DNA of 64,000 bases, from assembly GCA_963667575.2 (NCBI GenBank), contig CAXXHY010000018.1:1-64000 (forward strand), in the 5' to 3' direction. The DNA is from G963665495 sp963667575 (lineage in GTDB: Bacteria; Desulfobacterota; Desulfovibrionia; Desulfovibrionales; Desulfovibrionaceae). The notes below the pieces were generated by a model, which ran no database searches, had not been told where the DNA came from, and saw nothing but the letters and a program-made list of their open reading frames with translations. Below are positions 17,775-28,044 of the stretch, piece by piece (the stretch's first letter is position 1; the number at the start of each line of letters is the position of its first letter). Both the position numbers and the translations under genes were made by a program.

Positions 17775-20645
17775 ATGATATTAAAACGTTACGAAAATAT
17801 CAGCCTGAGTCAGAAAATCTTTCTGGGTTGCGTCGCCATTCTCCTGCCCATTCTGTTTTTGACCGGGTTTCTTGTCTACAAGCAATCCCGGCAGACCATC
17901 ACCCAGAGCATTGACCAGGAATTGCGCAACACCAATCTGGCCATCAAGAACATGGTCAAGATCGCTACCAATGTTTCCATTCGAAACTATCTTCGCGCCG
18001 TGCTCGACAGCAACATGTCCATAATTCGCGATTTGTACCAGCAGACGCAAAAGGGGCTGATGACCACGGAAGAAGCCCAGAAATTCATTAAAAAGGTGTT
18101 GCTGAGCCAGTCCATCGGTTCCTCAGGCTATTTGTATGTGCTTGATGACAAAGGCAATGTCATTATTCATCCGCACGCGGACATGGCAGGGATCAACATT
18201 GGCGAGCTGGATTACGGAAAAAGGCAGCTGCAGCAGAAAAACGGCTATCTCGAATACGACTGGCAAAACCCCGACGAGCAGAAATCCCGGCCCAAAGCGC
18301 TGTACAGCGGCTATTTCGCTCCGTGGAAATGGATTGTCTGCGTTTCCAGTTACCGCAGTGAATTTGCCCAGCTGGTTACGGTTGATGATTTCCGGGAACA
18401 GGTTCTGGGCATGTCGCTGGGCAAAAGCGGCTATCCGTTCATTCTTGACCTGGACGGCAAAATCATCATCCACCCCAAGATCAAAGGCTCGGCCTTCGGC
18501 AATGAAAACAAGCAGTATACTGAAGTATTGAGCGAAATGCTTGCCCGCAAAACAGGCATGCTGGAATATCCTTTCAAGGATCCGCGCACCGGGGTTACCC
18601 ACGACAAGGTCGCCTTTTTCGATACCATCAAAGATACGGGCTGGCTCATCGGATCCGCAGTCTATGTTGACGAATACTACGCGCCTCTTAAACGCATCCA
18701 GTATATTCTCCTCGGAACCACCCTGCTCGGTGTCCTGGGGGCAATTCTCTGCTCCATTCTGCTCTCCTCCATGATTGCCCGCCCCTTCAGAAAACTTCTG
18801 GAACGGGTAGAGGACGGAATCCGGCAGCAGGGGCTGTCTTTTGTGGATACGAAGTGCAAGGGCAACGAGATACAGGCCATAGCCCAGCAATTCTACGACA
18901 TTCTTTCCAGCATCCAGCGCTACAGCGAAGAGCTCGAAGTGGAGGTCATGGAACGGCGCAATGCCGAAGACAAGCTCAAAATCTATTATGAAGTGTTTCT
19001 AAACACCATCGAAGGCATCACCATCACGGATCACAACTCCGTGATCCTGCAGGCCAACCCGGCCTTTGCCAAAATCACCGGCTATTCGCTTGATGAAGTT
19101 CTGGGCAACAAGCCTTCTCTTCTGAAATCCGAACGCCATGGACCGGACTTCTATGCCGGGATGTGGAACTCCTTGAGCACCAGAGGCTCCTGGTCGGGCG
19201 AAATCTGGAACAGATCCAAGGACGGCACAATCTTTCCCGAGCTTTTGAACATCAGCAGCATCCGCGACGAGTCAGGGGAAATCAGCCATTTTGTGGCATT
19301 TTTCCAGGACATCTCCGAAATCAAGGCCCAGGAAGAGACCATACGCCACATGGCCTATCACGATTCGCTGACGTCGCTTCCCAACCGCTCGCTTCTTCTG
19401 GAACGGCTGGACGATATTTTGCAGCAGAAACCCAATGAAGAAGGGTCAACGGTCGCCGTCATCTTCATCGACATCGACAACTTCAAGACCATCAACGACA
19501 GCCTCGGCCATACCGCAGGAGACAAACTGCTGGTCATGGTGGCCGAACGCCTGGAAAACGTCCTGTGCAAGGAAAGCAGCCTGTACAGACTGGGCGGAGA
19601 CGAATTCGTGGTGATGGTCGAGCGTCCGCTCGATGACCAGACCGCGGGCACCCTGGCTCTGGAGATGATGCAGACCATGAGCACTCCGTTCCTGCTCAAC
19701 GAGCACGAACTGTTTCTGACCCTGAGCATGGGCATCAGCTTCGGCCCCAGGGACGGCAACGATACGGACACCCTGCTGCAGTGCGCGGACATGGCCATGT
19801 ACGAATCCAAGGATACCGGACGCAATACCTTCAGCATCTTCAATACGCAGATGCGCGAACGGGTGCAGAATCGTCTGGGACTGCAGTCCGAAATCCGCCA
19901 TGCCCTGGAAAACAAAGAATTCCAGGCCTTTTACCAGCCCCAGATCCGTATCAGCGACGGTGCCCTGATAGGCATGGAAGCCCTGGCCCGCTGGGTCAAA
20001 CCCGACGGCACCCTCGTGCCCCCCAATGTTTTCATCCCTCATGCCGAAGAAACCGGCATGATAGTGGAACTGGGGGACCAGCTCTTCGACCAGTCCTGCC
20101 GCTTCAACAAGAGACTTCTGGACGCGGGCTTTGACCTGAAACTGTCCTTCAATATTTCTCCCCGCCAGTTTCAACGGAAAAATTTCTATGATATTTTGCT
20201 GAAAAGTCTGAAGGATACGGGTCTGCCGCAGAAAAATCTCGAACTGGAAATAACCGAGACCACTTTTGTGCAGAATATCCCCCTGACCAGGACCATCCTG
20301 AACAATCTGGCCGGACACGGCATCGACATCGCCATAGATGATTTCGGCACAGGCTACTCATCTCTGGCCTATCTGAAAACCTTCCCCATCCATACGCTCA
20401 AAATCGACAAGATCTTCATCGACAATGTGCTGGAAGACGACAACGACGCGGCCATAGTGGAAACCGTCATCGCCATGGCCCAGCGGTTCAACATGCGCAC
20501 CGTGGCCGAGGGTGTGGAATACGCCGAACAGGCTGCTTTTCTGCGCAATCTCGATTGCCATTGCATCCAGGGCTACTATTACAGCAAACCCTTGTCCGCC
20601 CAGCAATTCGAGGACTATTGCCGCCAGTTCAAACAGCAAGCCTGA
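17775..20645 (+). CDS. Cache-PAS-GGDEF-EAL cyclic di-GMP protein
   Basis: About 956 residues. An N-terminal helix (around 18-38), a long periplasmic double Cache-type sensor with two SGYLYV/SGYPFI-like repeats, a second helix near 315-340 (YILLGTTLLGVLGAILC), a HAMP-like stretch, a PAS domain (VFLNTIEGITITDHNSVI), a GGDEF domain with intact RLGGDEFVVMV, and an EAL domain with EALARW, ITETTF, DDFGTGYSSL and a conserved C-terminal EGVE. Both catalytic motifs look intact, so it could make and break cyclic di-GMP; which dominates cannot be read. The start is ATG 17775; TTG 17763 is possible. No ribosome site is clear. Confidence 0.9.
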   Translation: MILKRYENISLSQKIFLGCVAILLPILFLTGFLVYKQSRQTITQSIDQELRNTNLAIKNMVKIATNVSIRNYLRAVLDSNMSIIRDLYQQTQKGLMTTEEAQKFIKKVLLSQSIGSSGYLYVLDDKGNVIIHPHADMAGINIGELDYGKRQLQQKNGYLEYDWQNPDEQKSRPKALYSGYFAPWKWIVCVSSYRSEFAQLVTVDDFREQVLGMSLGKSGYPFILDLDGKIIIHPKIKGSAFGNENKQYTEVLSEMLARKTGMLEYPFKDPRTGVTHDKVAFFDTIKDTGWLIGSAVYVDEYYAPLKRIQYILLGTTLLGVLGAILCSILLSSMIARPFRKLLERVEDGIRQQGLSFVDTKCKGNEIQAIAQQFYDILSSIQRYSEELEVEVMERRNAEDKLKIYYEVFLNTIEGITITDHNSVILQANPAFAKITGYSLDEVLGNKPSLLKSERHGPDFYAGMWNSLSTRGSWSGEIWNRSKDGTIFPELLNISSIRDESGEISHFVAFFQDISEIKAQEETIRHMAYHDSLTSLPNRSLLLERLDDILQQKPNEEGSTVAVIFIDIDNFKTINDSLGHTAGDKLLVMVAERLENVLCKESSLYRLGGDEFVVMVERPLDDQTAGTLALEMMQTMSTPFLLNEHELFLTLSMGISFGPRDGNDTDTLLQCADMAMYESKDTGRNTFSIFNTQMRERVQNRLGLQSEIRHALENKEFQAFYQPQIRISDGALIGMEALARWVKPDGTLVPPNVFIPHAEETGMIVELGDQLFDQSCRFNKRLLDAGFDLKLSFNISPRQFQRKNFYDILLKSLKDTGLPQKNLELEITETTFVQNIPLTRTILNNLAGHGIDIAIDDFGTGYSSLAYLKTFPIHTLKIDKIFIDNVLEDDNDAAIVETVIAMAQRFNMRTVAEGVEYAEQAAFLRNLDCHCIQGYYYSKPLSAQQFEDYCRQFKQQA

Positions 20646-20829
20646 TTCCGACCACCCTGGTATTGTAATAGCGTATTATTTATCCTTCAAAGCACGCCCA
20701 TTTCTTGATTAGCACATTCTGAATATTTTTTATTAAGTTTTACTTGACATATGTCTTTAAAAATTTGACAAGCTTACTCTAAAGCTTAATCATTTTTACA
20801 TTAAAGCATCAGCAAATTCGGAGTATCTC

Positions 20830-21810
20830 ATGAAAATAGCTCATTTATTTTTTATTATCACTATGATCTATTCTTTCATTCCTACATATTGCTATGCTCA
20901 ACAGACAGAACAAGAAGGACTTGACTACTACCTGAAAAAATTTGACGAGTGCTCATGCTACAAAACCTCTCAAAAACGAAATGCATGCTTAACAGAACTC
21001 TTGAAGGAATATAAGTCCGGTAAGAGTGAGATGAAATGCACTAGCTACACGGAACAAGGCTCCGATGAATCCGATGCTCGTAAAACCATAGAACTGAGTT
21101 CTGCTTTTCCACTTTTTCAATTTTACCTCATTGCCAATGTTTTCATGCGCGATGATGATGCGTATTTTCTCAACAAAGAAAATGAATTGATTGACGAACC
21201 CAATTTACGCAGAGTCGCAACGCTTACCAGCTATGAAGATTTATGGAATGGCTTTGTTATTTGGTATAAATCGTTGAGTGAGGAGGATAAGATCAGGCTT
21301 GGTACGTATTATTATAATATAATTGATAGCAAGCGAGAAATGTATGAAATAGTAAAAAAGTATTCCAAAAGTGAAACAAAAGAGGAAATACAGAAAGACA
21401 ATCTTGAAGCGAATAAAACGATCAAAGCACTCATTTTATCATTGCAGGAATGTATCGACAAAGAGAATGTTCGTGTTGCCCTTGAAACAATGAACAACAA
21501 CTACGACAAATGTACCTGCAAATTGAAATCAGCCTCTTTACCATTGCAAGGTAAATTCTTTTATCTTACTGCTTTTATAGAACAATTATACCTTGACCAC
21601 ACTATCTCCGACAAAAGCAACCCGAAACAAGCCACTATCAGAAGAAAAAATGCCCTTGAAAAATGGCATAAATATCTCGAATGGTACACCAGCAGAACTG
21701 ACCATGAAAAAGCGTATCTTGGATCCTTATACAAAGAATACAACTCCTGCGCCCTCAAGTTTATCCAGTGCAACGAAGTGGAAACATTGAAACTTTCCTT
21801 TTACAAGTAG
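20830..21810 (+). CDS. Secreted protein of unknown function with a duplicated Cys-x-Cys domain
   Basis: 326 residues with a signal peptide (MKIAHLFFIITMIYSFIPTY, cleavage after about CYA). The mature part appears to be a twofold repeat. Copy one has FDECSCYKTS, then FQFYLIANVFM, WYKSLSEEDKIRLGTYYY; copy two has YDKCTCKLKS, then FFYLTAFIEQLYL, WYTSRTDHEKAYLGSLYKEY. I do not recognise a family. It is AT-rich in contrast to its neighbours. The next gene begins 9 bases later with a similar leader, so the two are likely co-transcribed and exported together. GGAGTATCTC precedes the start. Confidence 0.6.
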   Translation: MKIAHLFFIITMIYSFIPTYCYAQQTEQEGLDYYLKKFDECSCYKTSQKRNACLTELLKEYKSGKSEMKCTSYTEQGSDESDARKTIELSSAFPLFQFYLIANVFMRDDDAYFLNKENELIDEPNLRRVATLTSYEDLWNGFVIWYKSLSEEDKIRLGTYYYNIIDSKREMYEIVKKYSKSETKEEIQKDNLEANKTIKALILSLQECIDKENVRVALETMNNNYDKCTCKLKSASLPLQGKFFYLTAFIEQLYLDHTISDKSNPKQATIRRKNALEKWHKYLEWYTSRTDHEKAYLGSLYKEYNSCALKFIQCNEVETLKLSFYK

Positions 21811-21819
21811 GATAGTACA

Positions 21820-22832
21820 ATGAAAATATCGCACTTTTTCTTCTGTATTATTTTTATATTTTATTCGATGTTTTCACTACATATTCACTATGCTTACGCA
21901 GAGTTAGAAACTAAAGATCCTGATGAAGGGAAAGGATGGGGCTTACAACAAAAAAAGGGAGAAACGCCAGATTCTAAAAAGGTGAATAGTGTCCCAAAAC
22001 CAACGATAGACGTTATCTTCAGACAAAGCAGCCAATCCATTTCGACCGACATTATCCTGATAGTCAATATTCAAAACTCTTCTGATAAACCGATATACAT
22101 CTCTAGTGTATATACAACGCTTCCAAAAGAATACAAAAAAGTCAACAATATACACAAAGGAAATGGATATTTGGAAGATACAAAAATTGAAAATAAAGAA
22201 TATATTGCTATATTCAAAAAAAAAGACAATAAAGATTTAATTTTACTACCAGGAGAAGGTACTAGTTTTCCTTATTACACAAAAGGAGACAAGCAAATTA
22301 CGGCAACCAGTCTTCTGGAAATACTTTTGTTGGAACCAAAAACATACAATGTGATCCTCAAATTACCTATGAATACGAGTCAACCACAATCGCGGGTGTA
22401 ACCAACTTTCAATCTGCAATTGCCTTCGATGAAAAAGGCATTAACCTAAAACCGCCTGTAGCTTCAATTATAGCAGGATGTCTTGTCGGAGCATTACTTA
22501 TATCCCTGTTCGGTTTTCTCCTCACGCTTTTGGATGCAAAAATAAAGAAAAATCTCTTGATTATCTACGGTCTGCGTTCTCTCAGCTTTGGTACAACTGT
22601 CTGCATCTTCCTGCTGGGTTCCTGCTGTTCCATTATTATCGTGCTTATTCTCCATCGGATGCAAGGATTCTCCCTGCCCATCAATATTCAGGTACAGGAC
22701 TTCTATGGAGGAATTATCCTTGGATTATTTTCATTGAAATTCTGGGAAATAATTTACAATCTTTTGCTGCAGGATAAGCACCCCCAGTCCACGGGAGATT
22801 CCAGCACCAGTACAAGTACAGTCAAGGCGTAA
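21820..22832 (+). CDS. Exported, membrane-anchored protein of unknown function (one frameshift)
   Basis: A signal peptide (MKISHFFFCIIFIFYSMFSL) like that of the preceding gene, a soluble part of about 160 residues with beta-rich text (STDIILIVNIQNSSDKPIYISSV), then in another frame YEYESTTIAGVTNF and two or three C-terminal membrane helices (SIIAGCLVGALLISLFGFLL; VCIFLLGSCCSIIIVLIL). One base appears missing near 22367, where the first frame stops 30 bases later at 22401. Joined length is about 337 residues. The continuous sense of both parts argues for one gene. Strongly AT-rich; function unknown. Confidence 0.5.
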
Positions 22833-22838
22833 CCGGCT

Positions 22839-25817
22839 CTACCAGCTCACCGGAACCCGCACTTTTTTCCCGGCCTTGTTGGTGAACAGCAAAAAGCCGT
22901 TCTCCCGGCCGTGGATAAATATGTCACGGGTCAGCACCACATCCTTGGTGCAATAGCTGATGATCTCATCGATACGCCCTTCTTTCCACCACTCCAGGGC
23001 CTGCAAGCCGTCCGCGCTCTTTTCCGCGTCCAGGGTGGCCTGGGCCAGGTTGTCCAGAGAAATGCGATAGCCGAGCCGCTCATGGACTTTTTCCAGCATG
23101 TCCAGGGTTGGAATCGTAGAAAGCCTTTTTTTCGTGTAGCCCTTCAATACGCCGTAATCAAAGCGTCTGATATTGAAGCCCACCACCAGGTCGAACGTGA
23201 ACAACCGTTCGATCAACTCCGGGACCGCCTCTTCCAGAAAGGTTTCATAGCGGTCCGTGGCCGAATCATAGAGCACGGCCACACTCACGCCCATCCGGTC
23301 CGGATGATTCCAGCCCCCGACTTCCTTGGCCGAACGCTGGGTTTCGATATCCAGCACGCCGTAATGTTCATTGCTCATCGCGAGGACCTCCTTGCTGTTT
23401 TCAGGAGTGTTTTTCGAAACATTTTCCTGGGGTTCTGATGCATCTGTAATACGAACAGTCTCATTTTCTGCAGGCTTTTTCATAATCATTACGTCTTCAG
23501 AGTTATCAGTACATTCGATAATATTTTCCGTAGTGGGTGCGGGCAGGCTCTTGATCTGCTCCAGCAGGAACAGAGCCGCGGCCTTGTCTATGGGGCGGTT
23601 GCCGGAGCCGCATTTGGGCGAATGCACGCAGGACGGACATCCGAGCTCGCACTCGCAACCGGCTATCACCGCCAGGGTCCGGTCCAGCAGTTCCTCGGCC
23701 TTGGCAAAGGCCTGGGCGCTCAGCCCGACACCGCCGGGAATGCCGTCATAAATAAACACCGAGGGCATGCCCACCTGCGGATGCATGGGCGTGGAGATAC
23801 CGCCAAGGTCATTGCGATCCGTCAGGATCAAAAGCGGCAGAATTCCGATGGCCGCGTGCTCCACGGCATGGATGCCGCCCATGAAATGCATGAAAGCGTC
23901 CTCGGCCCTGCGCTGCGCTTCCAGAGGGATTTCGATCCAGATGCCCTGGGTTTCAAAAACCAGCGGAGGCAGATCCAGAGAAAATATGCCCATCAGGTTG
24001 CCGCCCCGTACGCGGCGTTTTTCATAGCCGGTGACGGTTTCGGTCACCCGCAGCCGTCCCAGGTGTACGCGCGTGCCCCAGGCAATACGCTGCGCCTGCT
24101 GCTCGATGATCTCCGTGCTCTTGTTGCCGCGCGGGCGCGTATAATAATCCACATGCTGTTCCGTGACCCGTACGGTCTTGGTGGCGATGTCCAGGGATTC
24201 CACCACAAAGGTCCGTCCCAGATGGATGTAGACCGCTCCTTCGTGGGCTTCCTTGTAGGCCCGGTGCTCGTCCAGGTGCCCCACAATGGTCCCCTTGCCC
24301 TTGGCGTCCTTTTCGCCGCCGATCTCGATGCAGAAGGTGGAACCCGAGCCGCGCAGGCTCACATCACGGTGCGGACGCTTGCGCGCCGCATAGATTTCCT
24401 TGCCGTCCGCACTGCGCAGCAACCGGCCCTTGGCTTCCAGTCCTGCCTCCACGGCCGCGGCCTGCGGATCCTGCAGCCAGGGTTCACCGTCGCGCAGGGC
24501 CATTTCCGCTGCCGCGCACTCCAGATGGCGCCCCAAAAGCACCGGATTGTGCGGATCCAGCACCGCGCACTCGGGCGGGCGCTCGAAAAAATCCTTGGGA
24601 TTGCGCATGAAATATTGGTCCAGCGCGTCTTCCTGGGCAATCAGAGCCACGGCCGAGGCCTGTTTGCTGCGCCCGACACGTCCGCCGCGCTGCAGAGTGG
24701 CCATGATGCTGCCCGGGTAGCCAACCAGAATGCACAGGTCCAGGCTGCCGATGTCTATGCCCAGCTCCAGGGCGCTGGTGGAGATAACGGCCAGCAGTTC
24801 GCCGCTGTGCATTTTGGCCTCGATCTCGCGCCGTTCCTCGGGCAGGTAGCCCGCGCGGTAGGCGCTGATCTTGTCCTTGAATTTGCCCGAACGCTGGGAA
24901 GCCCAGATGGAAATGAGCTCCGTCATCTTGCGGGACTGCGTATAGACTATGGTCCGCATTCCCCGGTGCAGAGCCGCCTGCAGGAGCATGATGGCCGCCT
25001 GGGCCGGGCTTTCGTCCGGATTGATGAAGATGAAATGACGGGCGCCCTGTGGTGCGCCGCTAGTGTCCACCAGGGTCGCGTCCACCCCGGTCAGATTTCT
25101 GGCCAGCTCCTCGGGGTTGCCGATGGTGGCCGAACAGAACACGAAATTCGGGTGTTGTCCGTAGCGTGCGCAGACCCGTTGCAGGCGGCGGAAGACCTGG
25201 GCCATATGCGACCCCAGCACCCCGCGGTAGGTATGCACCTCGTCCACCACCACAAAGGACAGACCGGCCAGGAACTCGGCCCAGCGCTCGTGGAACGGAC
25301 AAATGGACAGATGCAGCATCTCCGGATTGGTCAGCAGCACGTTTGGCGGATGTTCGCGGATTTTTCTGCGGAACCAGCTGGTGGTGTCCCCGTCGTAAAT
25401 GGCCGCGCGCGGACGCGCATCCTTGGGCCAGTGGGCCGTCATGGACTCGAAGGTCTTGAGCTGGTCCTGGGCCAAGGCCTTGAGCGGAAACAGATACAGG
25501 GCGCGGCTGTCCGGATCAGCGAGACAGCGTTCGATGACAGGGAGGTTGAAAATAAAGGTCTTTCCGCTGGCCGTGGGCGTGCTGACCATCACATCCCGGC
25601 CCGAACGGATGATATCCGTGGCCAGGGCCTGGTGGGCGTACAACCGGTCGATGCCGCGGGCCTCCAGAATTCCGGACATGGCCTTGGGCCACGGACGCTT
25701 CGGATCGGCGTAGGCGGCCTCGCGCGCGGGCAGCAGCTCATGATGCGCCACCTGCGACCCCAACCGCTCCGAAGTCAGCAAGGCGCTGACGTATTCATCA
25801 ACCAGATTGTTTGCCAT
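22839..25817 (-). CDS. Fused MrfA-type helicase and MrfB-type exonuclease
   Basis: 992 residues. The first ~790 are a superfamily 2 helicase of the MrfA/YprA (DUF1998) type: Walker A PTASGKT at 81-87, VVVDEVHTYRG, SATIGNPEE, QRGGRVGRSKQ, and a four-cysteine MZB zinc site CECELGCPSCVHSPKC. After a polar linker comes an RNase H-like DEDD exonuclease (814-992) of the MrfB/YprB type: LDIET, VVGFNIRRFDYGVL, YCTKDVVLTRD. In Bacillus subtilis these are two proteins that repair mitomycin crosslinks; here they form one chain. AAGGAGG lies 8 bases before an in-frame ATG at 23378, exactly where the exonuclease begins. Start 25817 (MANNLVDEY) is preferred to 25904, whose 29 extra residues are encoded by a GC-palindrome. 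Confidence 0.85.
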   Translation of the reverse strand: MANNLVDEYVSALLTSERLGSQVAHHELLPAREAAYADPKRPWPKAMSGILEARGIDRLYAHQALATDIIRSGRDVMVSTPTASGKTFIFNLPVIERCLADPDSRALYLFPLKALAQDQLKTFESMTAHWPKDARPRAAIYDGDTTSWFRRKIREHPPNVLLTNPEMLHLSICPFHERWAEFLAGLSFVVVDEVHTYRGVLGSHMAQVFRRLQRVCARYGQHPNFVFCSATIGNPEELARNLTGVDATLVDTSGAPQGARHFIFINPDESPAQAAIMLLQAALHRGMRTIVYTQSRKMTELISIWASQRSGKFKDKISAYRAGYLPEERREIEAKMHSGELLAVISTSALELGIDIGSLDLCILVGYPGSIMATLQRGGRVGRSKQASAVALIAQEDALDQYFMRNPKDFFERPPECAVLDPHNPVLLGRHLECAAAEMALRDGEPWLQDPQAAAVEAGLEAKGRLLRSADGKEIYAARKRPHRDVSLRGSGSTFCIEIGGEKDAKGKGTIVGHLDEHRAYKEAHEGAVYIHLGRTFVVESLDIATKTVRVTEQHVDYYTRPRGNKSTEIIEQQAQRIAWGTRVHLGRLRVTETVTGYEKRRVRGGNLMGIFSLDLPPLVFETQGIWIEIPLEAQRRAEDAFMHFMGGIHAVEHAAIGILPLLILTDRNDLGGISTPMHPQVGMPSVFIYDGIPGGVGLSAQAFAKAEELLDRTLAVIAGCECELGCPSCVHSPKCGSGNRPIDKAAALFLLEQIKSLPAPTTENIIECTDNSEDVMIMKKPAENETVRITDASEPQENVSKNTPENSKEVLAMSNEHYGVLDIETQRSAKEVGGWNHPDRMGVSVAVLYDSATDRYETFLEEAVPELIERLFTFDLVVGFNIRRFDYGVLKGYTKKRLSTIPTLDMLEKVHERLGYRISLDNLAQATLDAEKSADGLQALEWWKEGRIDEIISYCTKDVVLTRDIFIHGRENGFLLFTNKAGKKVRVPVSW

Positions 25818-25848
25818 GGGGAAAAATGGGAGGGGGAGAGGGGTATTA

Positions 25849-25900
25849 TTGGGGCGCCGCCCCAAGCCCTGCTGGGGGGGATGCCCCCCCCCAGTCCCCC
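25849..25900. repeat. Two-hairpin palindromic element, copy 1
   Basis: TTGGGGCGCCGCCCCAA is followed by a second hairpin, CTGGGGGGGAT and GCCCCCCCCCAG, then CCCCC. A second copy with the same plan lies at 29462-29506, also between two minus-strand genes. REP-like intergenic element; may act as a terminator or transcript protector. Confidence 0.65.
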
Positions 25901-25949
25901 GCAATTGTTGAAGTGATCTGTTTCACTAAAACATTCGAACGTTCAGGGA

Positions 25950-26213
25950 TTATTTCTTTTCCAGTTTTTCCCCGCAAAAGGGGCAGTAGAAAATGGGCAG
26001 CATACAGCTGGAAAGGCACTCGCCCACTTCTATCTCGGGATCCTGGGCCGCGTCTTCTTCTTCGGCCAGCCAGACGGTTCCCAGGTAGAATTCATGGTCT
26101 TCCTTGTCCTGGAATACAAGCACGTTGTCCACAATGCGATCACGCTCGCATTCGTGTACAGCGTCGATTTCGCAGTGCAGATTGTATTCCCAGGTCTTGA
26201 TATCGTCTTCCAT
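25950..26213 (-). CDS. Small acidic protein with Cys pairs
   Basis: 87 residues from ATG 26213, ending in CLSSCMLPIFYCPFCGEKLEKK. The last pair looks like a zinc-ribbon knuckle (CPFCGEKL) with CLSSC as a possible partner. Very rich in Asp and Glu in the first 65 residues. Not recognised. A longer upstream reading overlaps the acetolactate synthase and is not credible. Possibly co-transcribed with that gene. Confidence 0.6.
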   Translation of the reverse strand: MEDDIKTWEYNLHCEIDAVHECERDRIVDNVLVFQDKEDHEFYLGTVWLAEEEDAAQDPEIEVGECLSSCMLPIFYCPFCGEKLEKK

Positions 26214-26242
26214 GTTTGTCTCTTTGCGCGTACGCGCTTTGT

Positions 26243-27890
26243 TTAGATGGTATTGATGAGTCCGCCCAGCTTGTCGGTCAGGCGGGTATTTTCCGAATAA
26301 TCCACCGGACATTCCACAACGCACAACTCGTTGGAATCCAGGGCCTTGCGCAGGGTGGGCAGCAGTTCGTCCGCCGCGCCGATGCGGTAAGCCGTGATGC
26401 CGAAGCTGTTGGCGTATTGTACGAGGTCCGGATTGTTGAAAGCCACAAAGCTGTCTCTGCCGAATTCCAGCTCCTGTTTCCACTTTATAAGACCGTAATG
26501 GTCATCGCGCCAGATCAAAACCGTAAAAGCCAGATTTTCCCGTTTGGCGGTTTCCAGTTCCTGCGAATTCATCAAAAAACCGCCGTCGCCGGTAACAGCC
26601 AGAATTTTGCGTTCCGGACGGGCCAGTTTGGCGGCAATAGCGCCCGGCACTGCGAACCCCATGGTTCCCAGCCCATTGGAAACAATGAAGGTTCCTGGAG
26701 CGTGGCAGGGGTAGAGCCGGGACATCCACATCTTGAGGGCGCCCGTGTCGCAGAGCACAATGTCGTCCCTGCCCATGGCCTTGCGCGTATCCGCAACGAT
26801 TCGCTGCGGTTTTACGGGAAAGGACTGGTCCTGCTCATGCTCGGACAATTCTTCGCTGAGCAGTTCGTGGATCCGGCAGGTTTCGGTTTCGCACTGTTTG
26901 GTGCCGCGCACTTTGAGCAGCTCGGCTCCCAGGGCGTCCAGACAGGCTGAAATATCTCCCAGCAGCCCCACCTTGACGTCATAGGCGGCGTCCACCTCCG
27001 CGGGATTCACATGTACGTGAATGATGTTCTTGTCCTTGCTCGGGTTGACGTTGGCCGGCGCGTATTCGATGAGGTCGTAGCCAACGGCGATGATCACATC
27101 GGCCTTGTCGAATCCGAAATTCACGTAATCGTGGCGCATGAAGCCGATGGCCCCCTGGCTGAGCGGATCGTCGTCATCAATGACGCCCTTGCCCATGAAG
27201 GTGGTGGCCACGGGAATGCCCCGTATCAGCGGCAAAGCGGGTCAGAGCTTCCGAGGCATTGGAGCGGTATACGCCATACCCGGCGAGAATCATGGGACTT
27301 TCGGCATTTGCCAGCAGCGACACGGCGCGTTCGAGCTGCGCGGGATTGGGGGCCGTGGGTTTGGGCTGGGCCGGACGCATGGGCGTGCCGTGCACCTCGT
27401 GCTCGGCAACGTCCTCCGGAAGCACCACCAGAGTCGCGCCCGGGCGCTCGGTCTGGGCCAGCTTGAAAGCCTTGCGTACGATCTCCGGCGTGGTTTCGGC
27501 CAGCACGATGCGTGATGCCCATTTGGTAATGGGCCCGAAGAGTTCCACCAGGTCCACATTCTGGTGGGACTCCTTGAACAGCCTGCCCACACTGGCCTGC
27601 CCGGCAATGGCCACCAGAGGCGCGCTGTCCAGGGTGGCGTCGGCAGTTCCCAGGGTCAGGTTGATGGCTCCCGGCCCGAGAGTGGCCAGACAGACGCCCG
27701 CCTTGCCGGTCAATCTGCCGTAAATGTCCGCCATGAAGGATGCTCCCTGCTCATGGCGGGTCAGCACAAAGCGGATGCTGGAATCACGCAGCGCATCCAT
27801 GACATGGATATTTTCCTCACCAGGCAGGCCGAAAATACATTCGACCCCTTCATTCTCCAGACACCGGACCATCAATTCGGCTGCTTTCAC
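26243..27890 (-). CDS. Thiamine-diphosphate enzyme, AlsS-type acetolactate synthase (one frameshift)
   Basis: About 548 residues when joined. N-terminal domain: VECIFGLPGEENIHVMDAL, TRHEQGASFMADIYGRLTGK with the Glu that activates thiamine; C-terminal diphosphate site VTGDGGFLMNSQELETA. Segments such as VGYDLIEYAP, VSNGLGTMGFAVPGAIAA and VECPVDYSEN resemble the catabolic AlsS rather than the FAD-containing IlvB. The extra base is in the CCCC run at 27219-27222 (GGGG on the coding strand), between ADTG and IPVATTFMGKG. No regulatory small subunit is nearby. The product may be acetolactate from two pyruvates, but other 2-oxoacid uses cannot be excluded. Confidence 0.75.
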
Positions 27891-28044
27891 GGAAACTCCT
27901 TTTGCTGCAACGGATGCGGCTCAGGGCCGCAGGCCCCGGACGCGTGAACAACTTTTCTACACTACCTGCCAAAAGTTCTGGTTGTCGCTCTTGTCCTGTT
28001 CTCAAAAAAGAACCGAACCGCCGGGGGCAAAAAAATCTCCCGGC

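Noticed and set aside
23622..25916. 764-residue plus-strand ORF opposite the helicase gene
   Set aside because: Its translation is low in recognisable motifs and rich in His, Gln and Gly; it is the GC-rich antisense shadow of the conserved minus-strand helicase.
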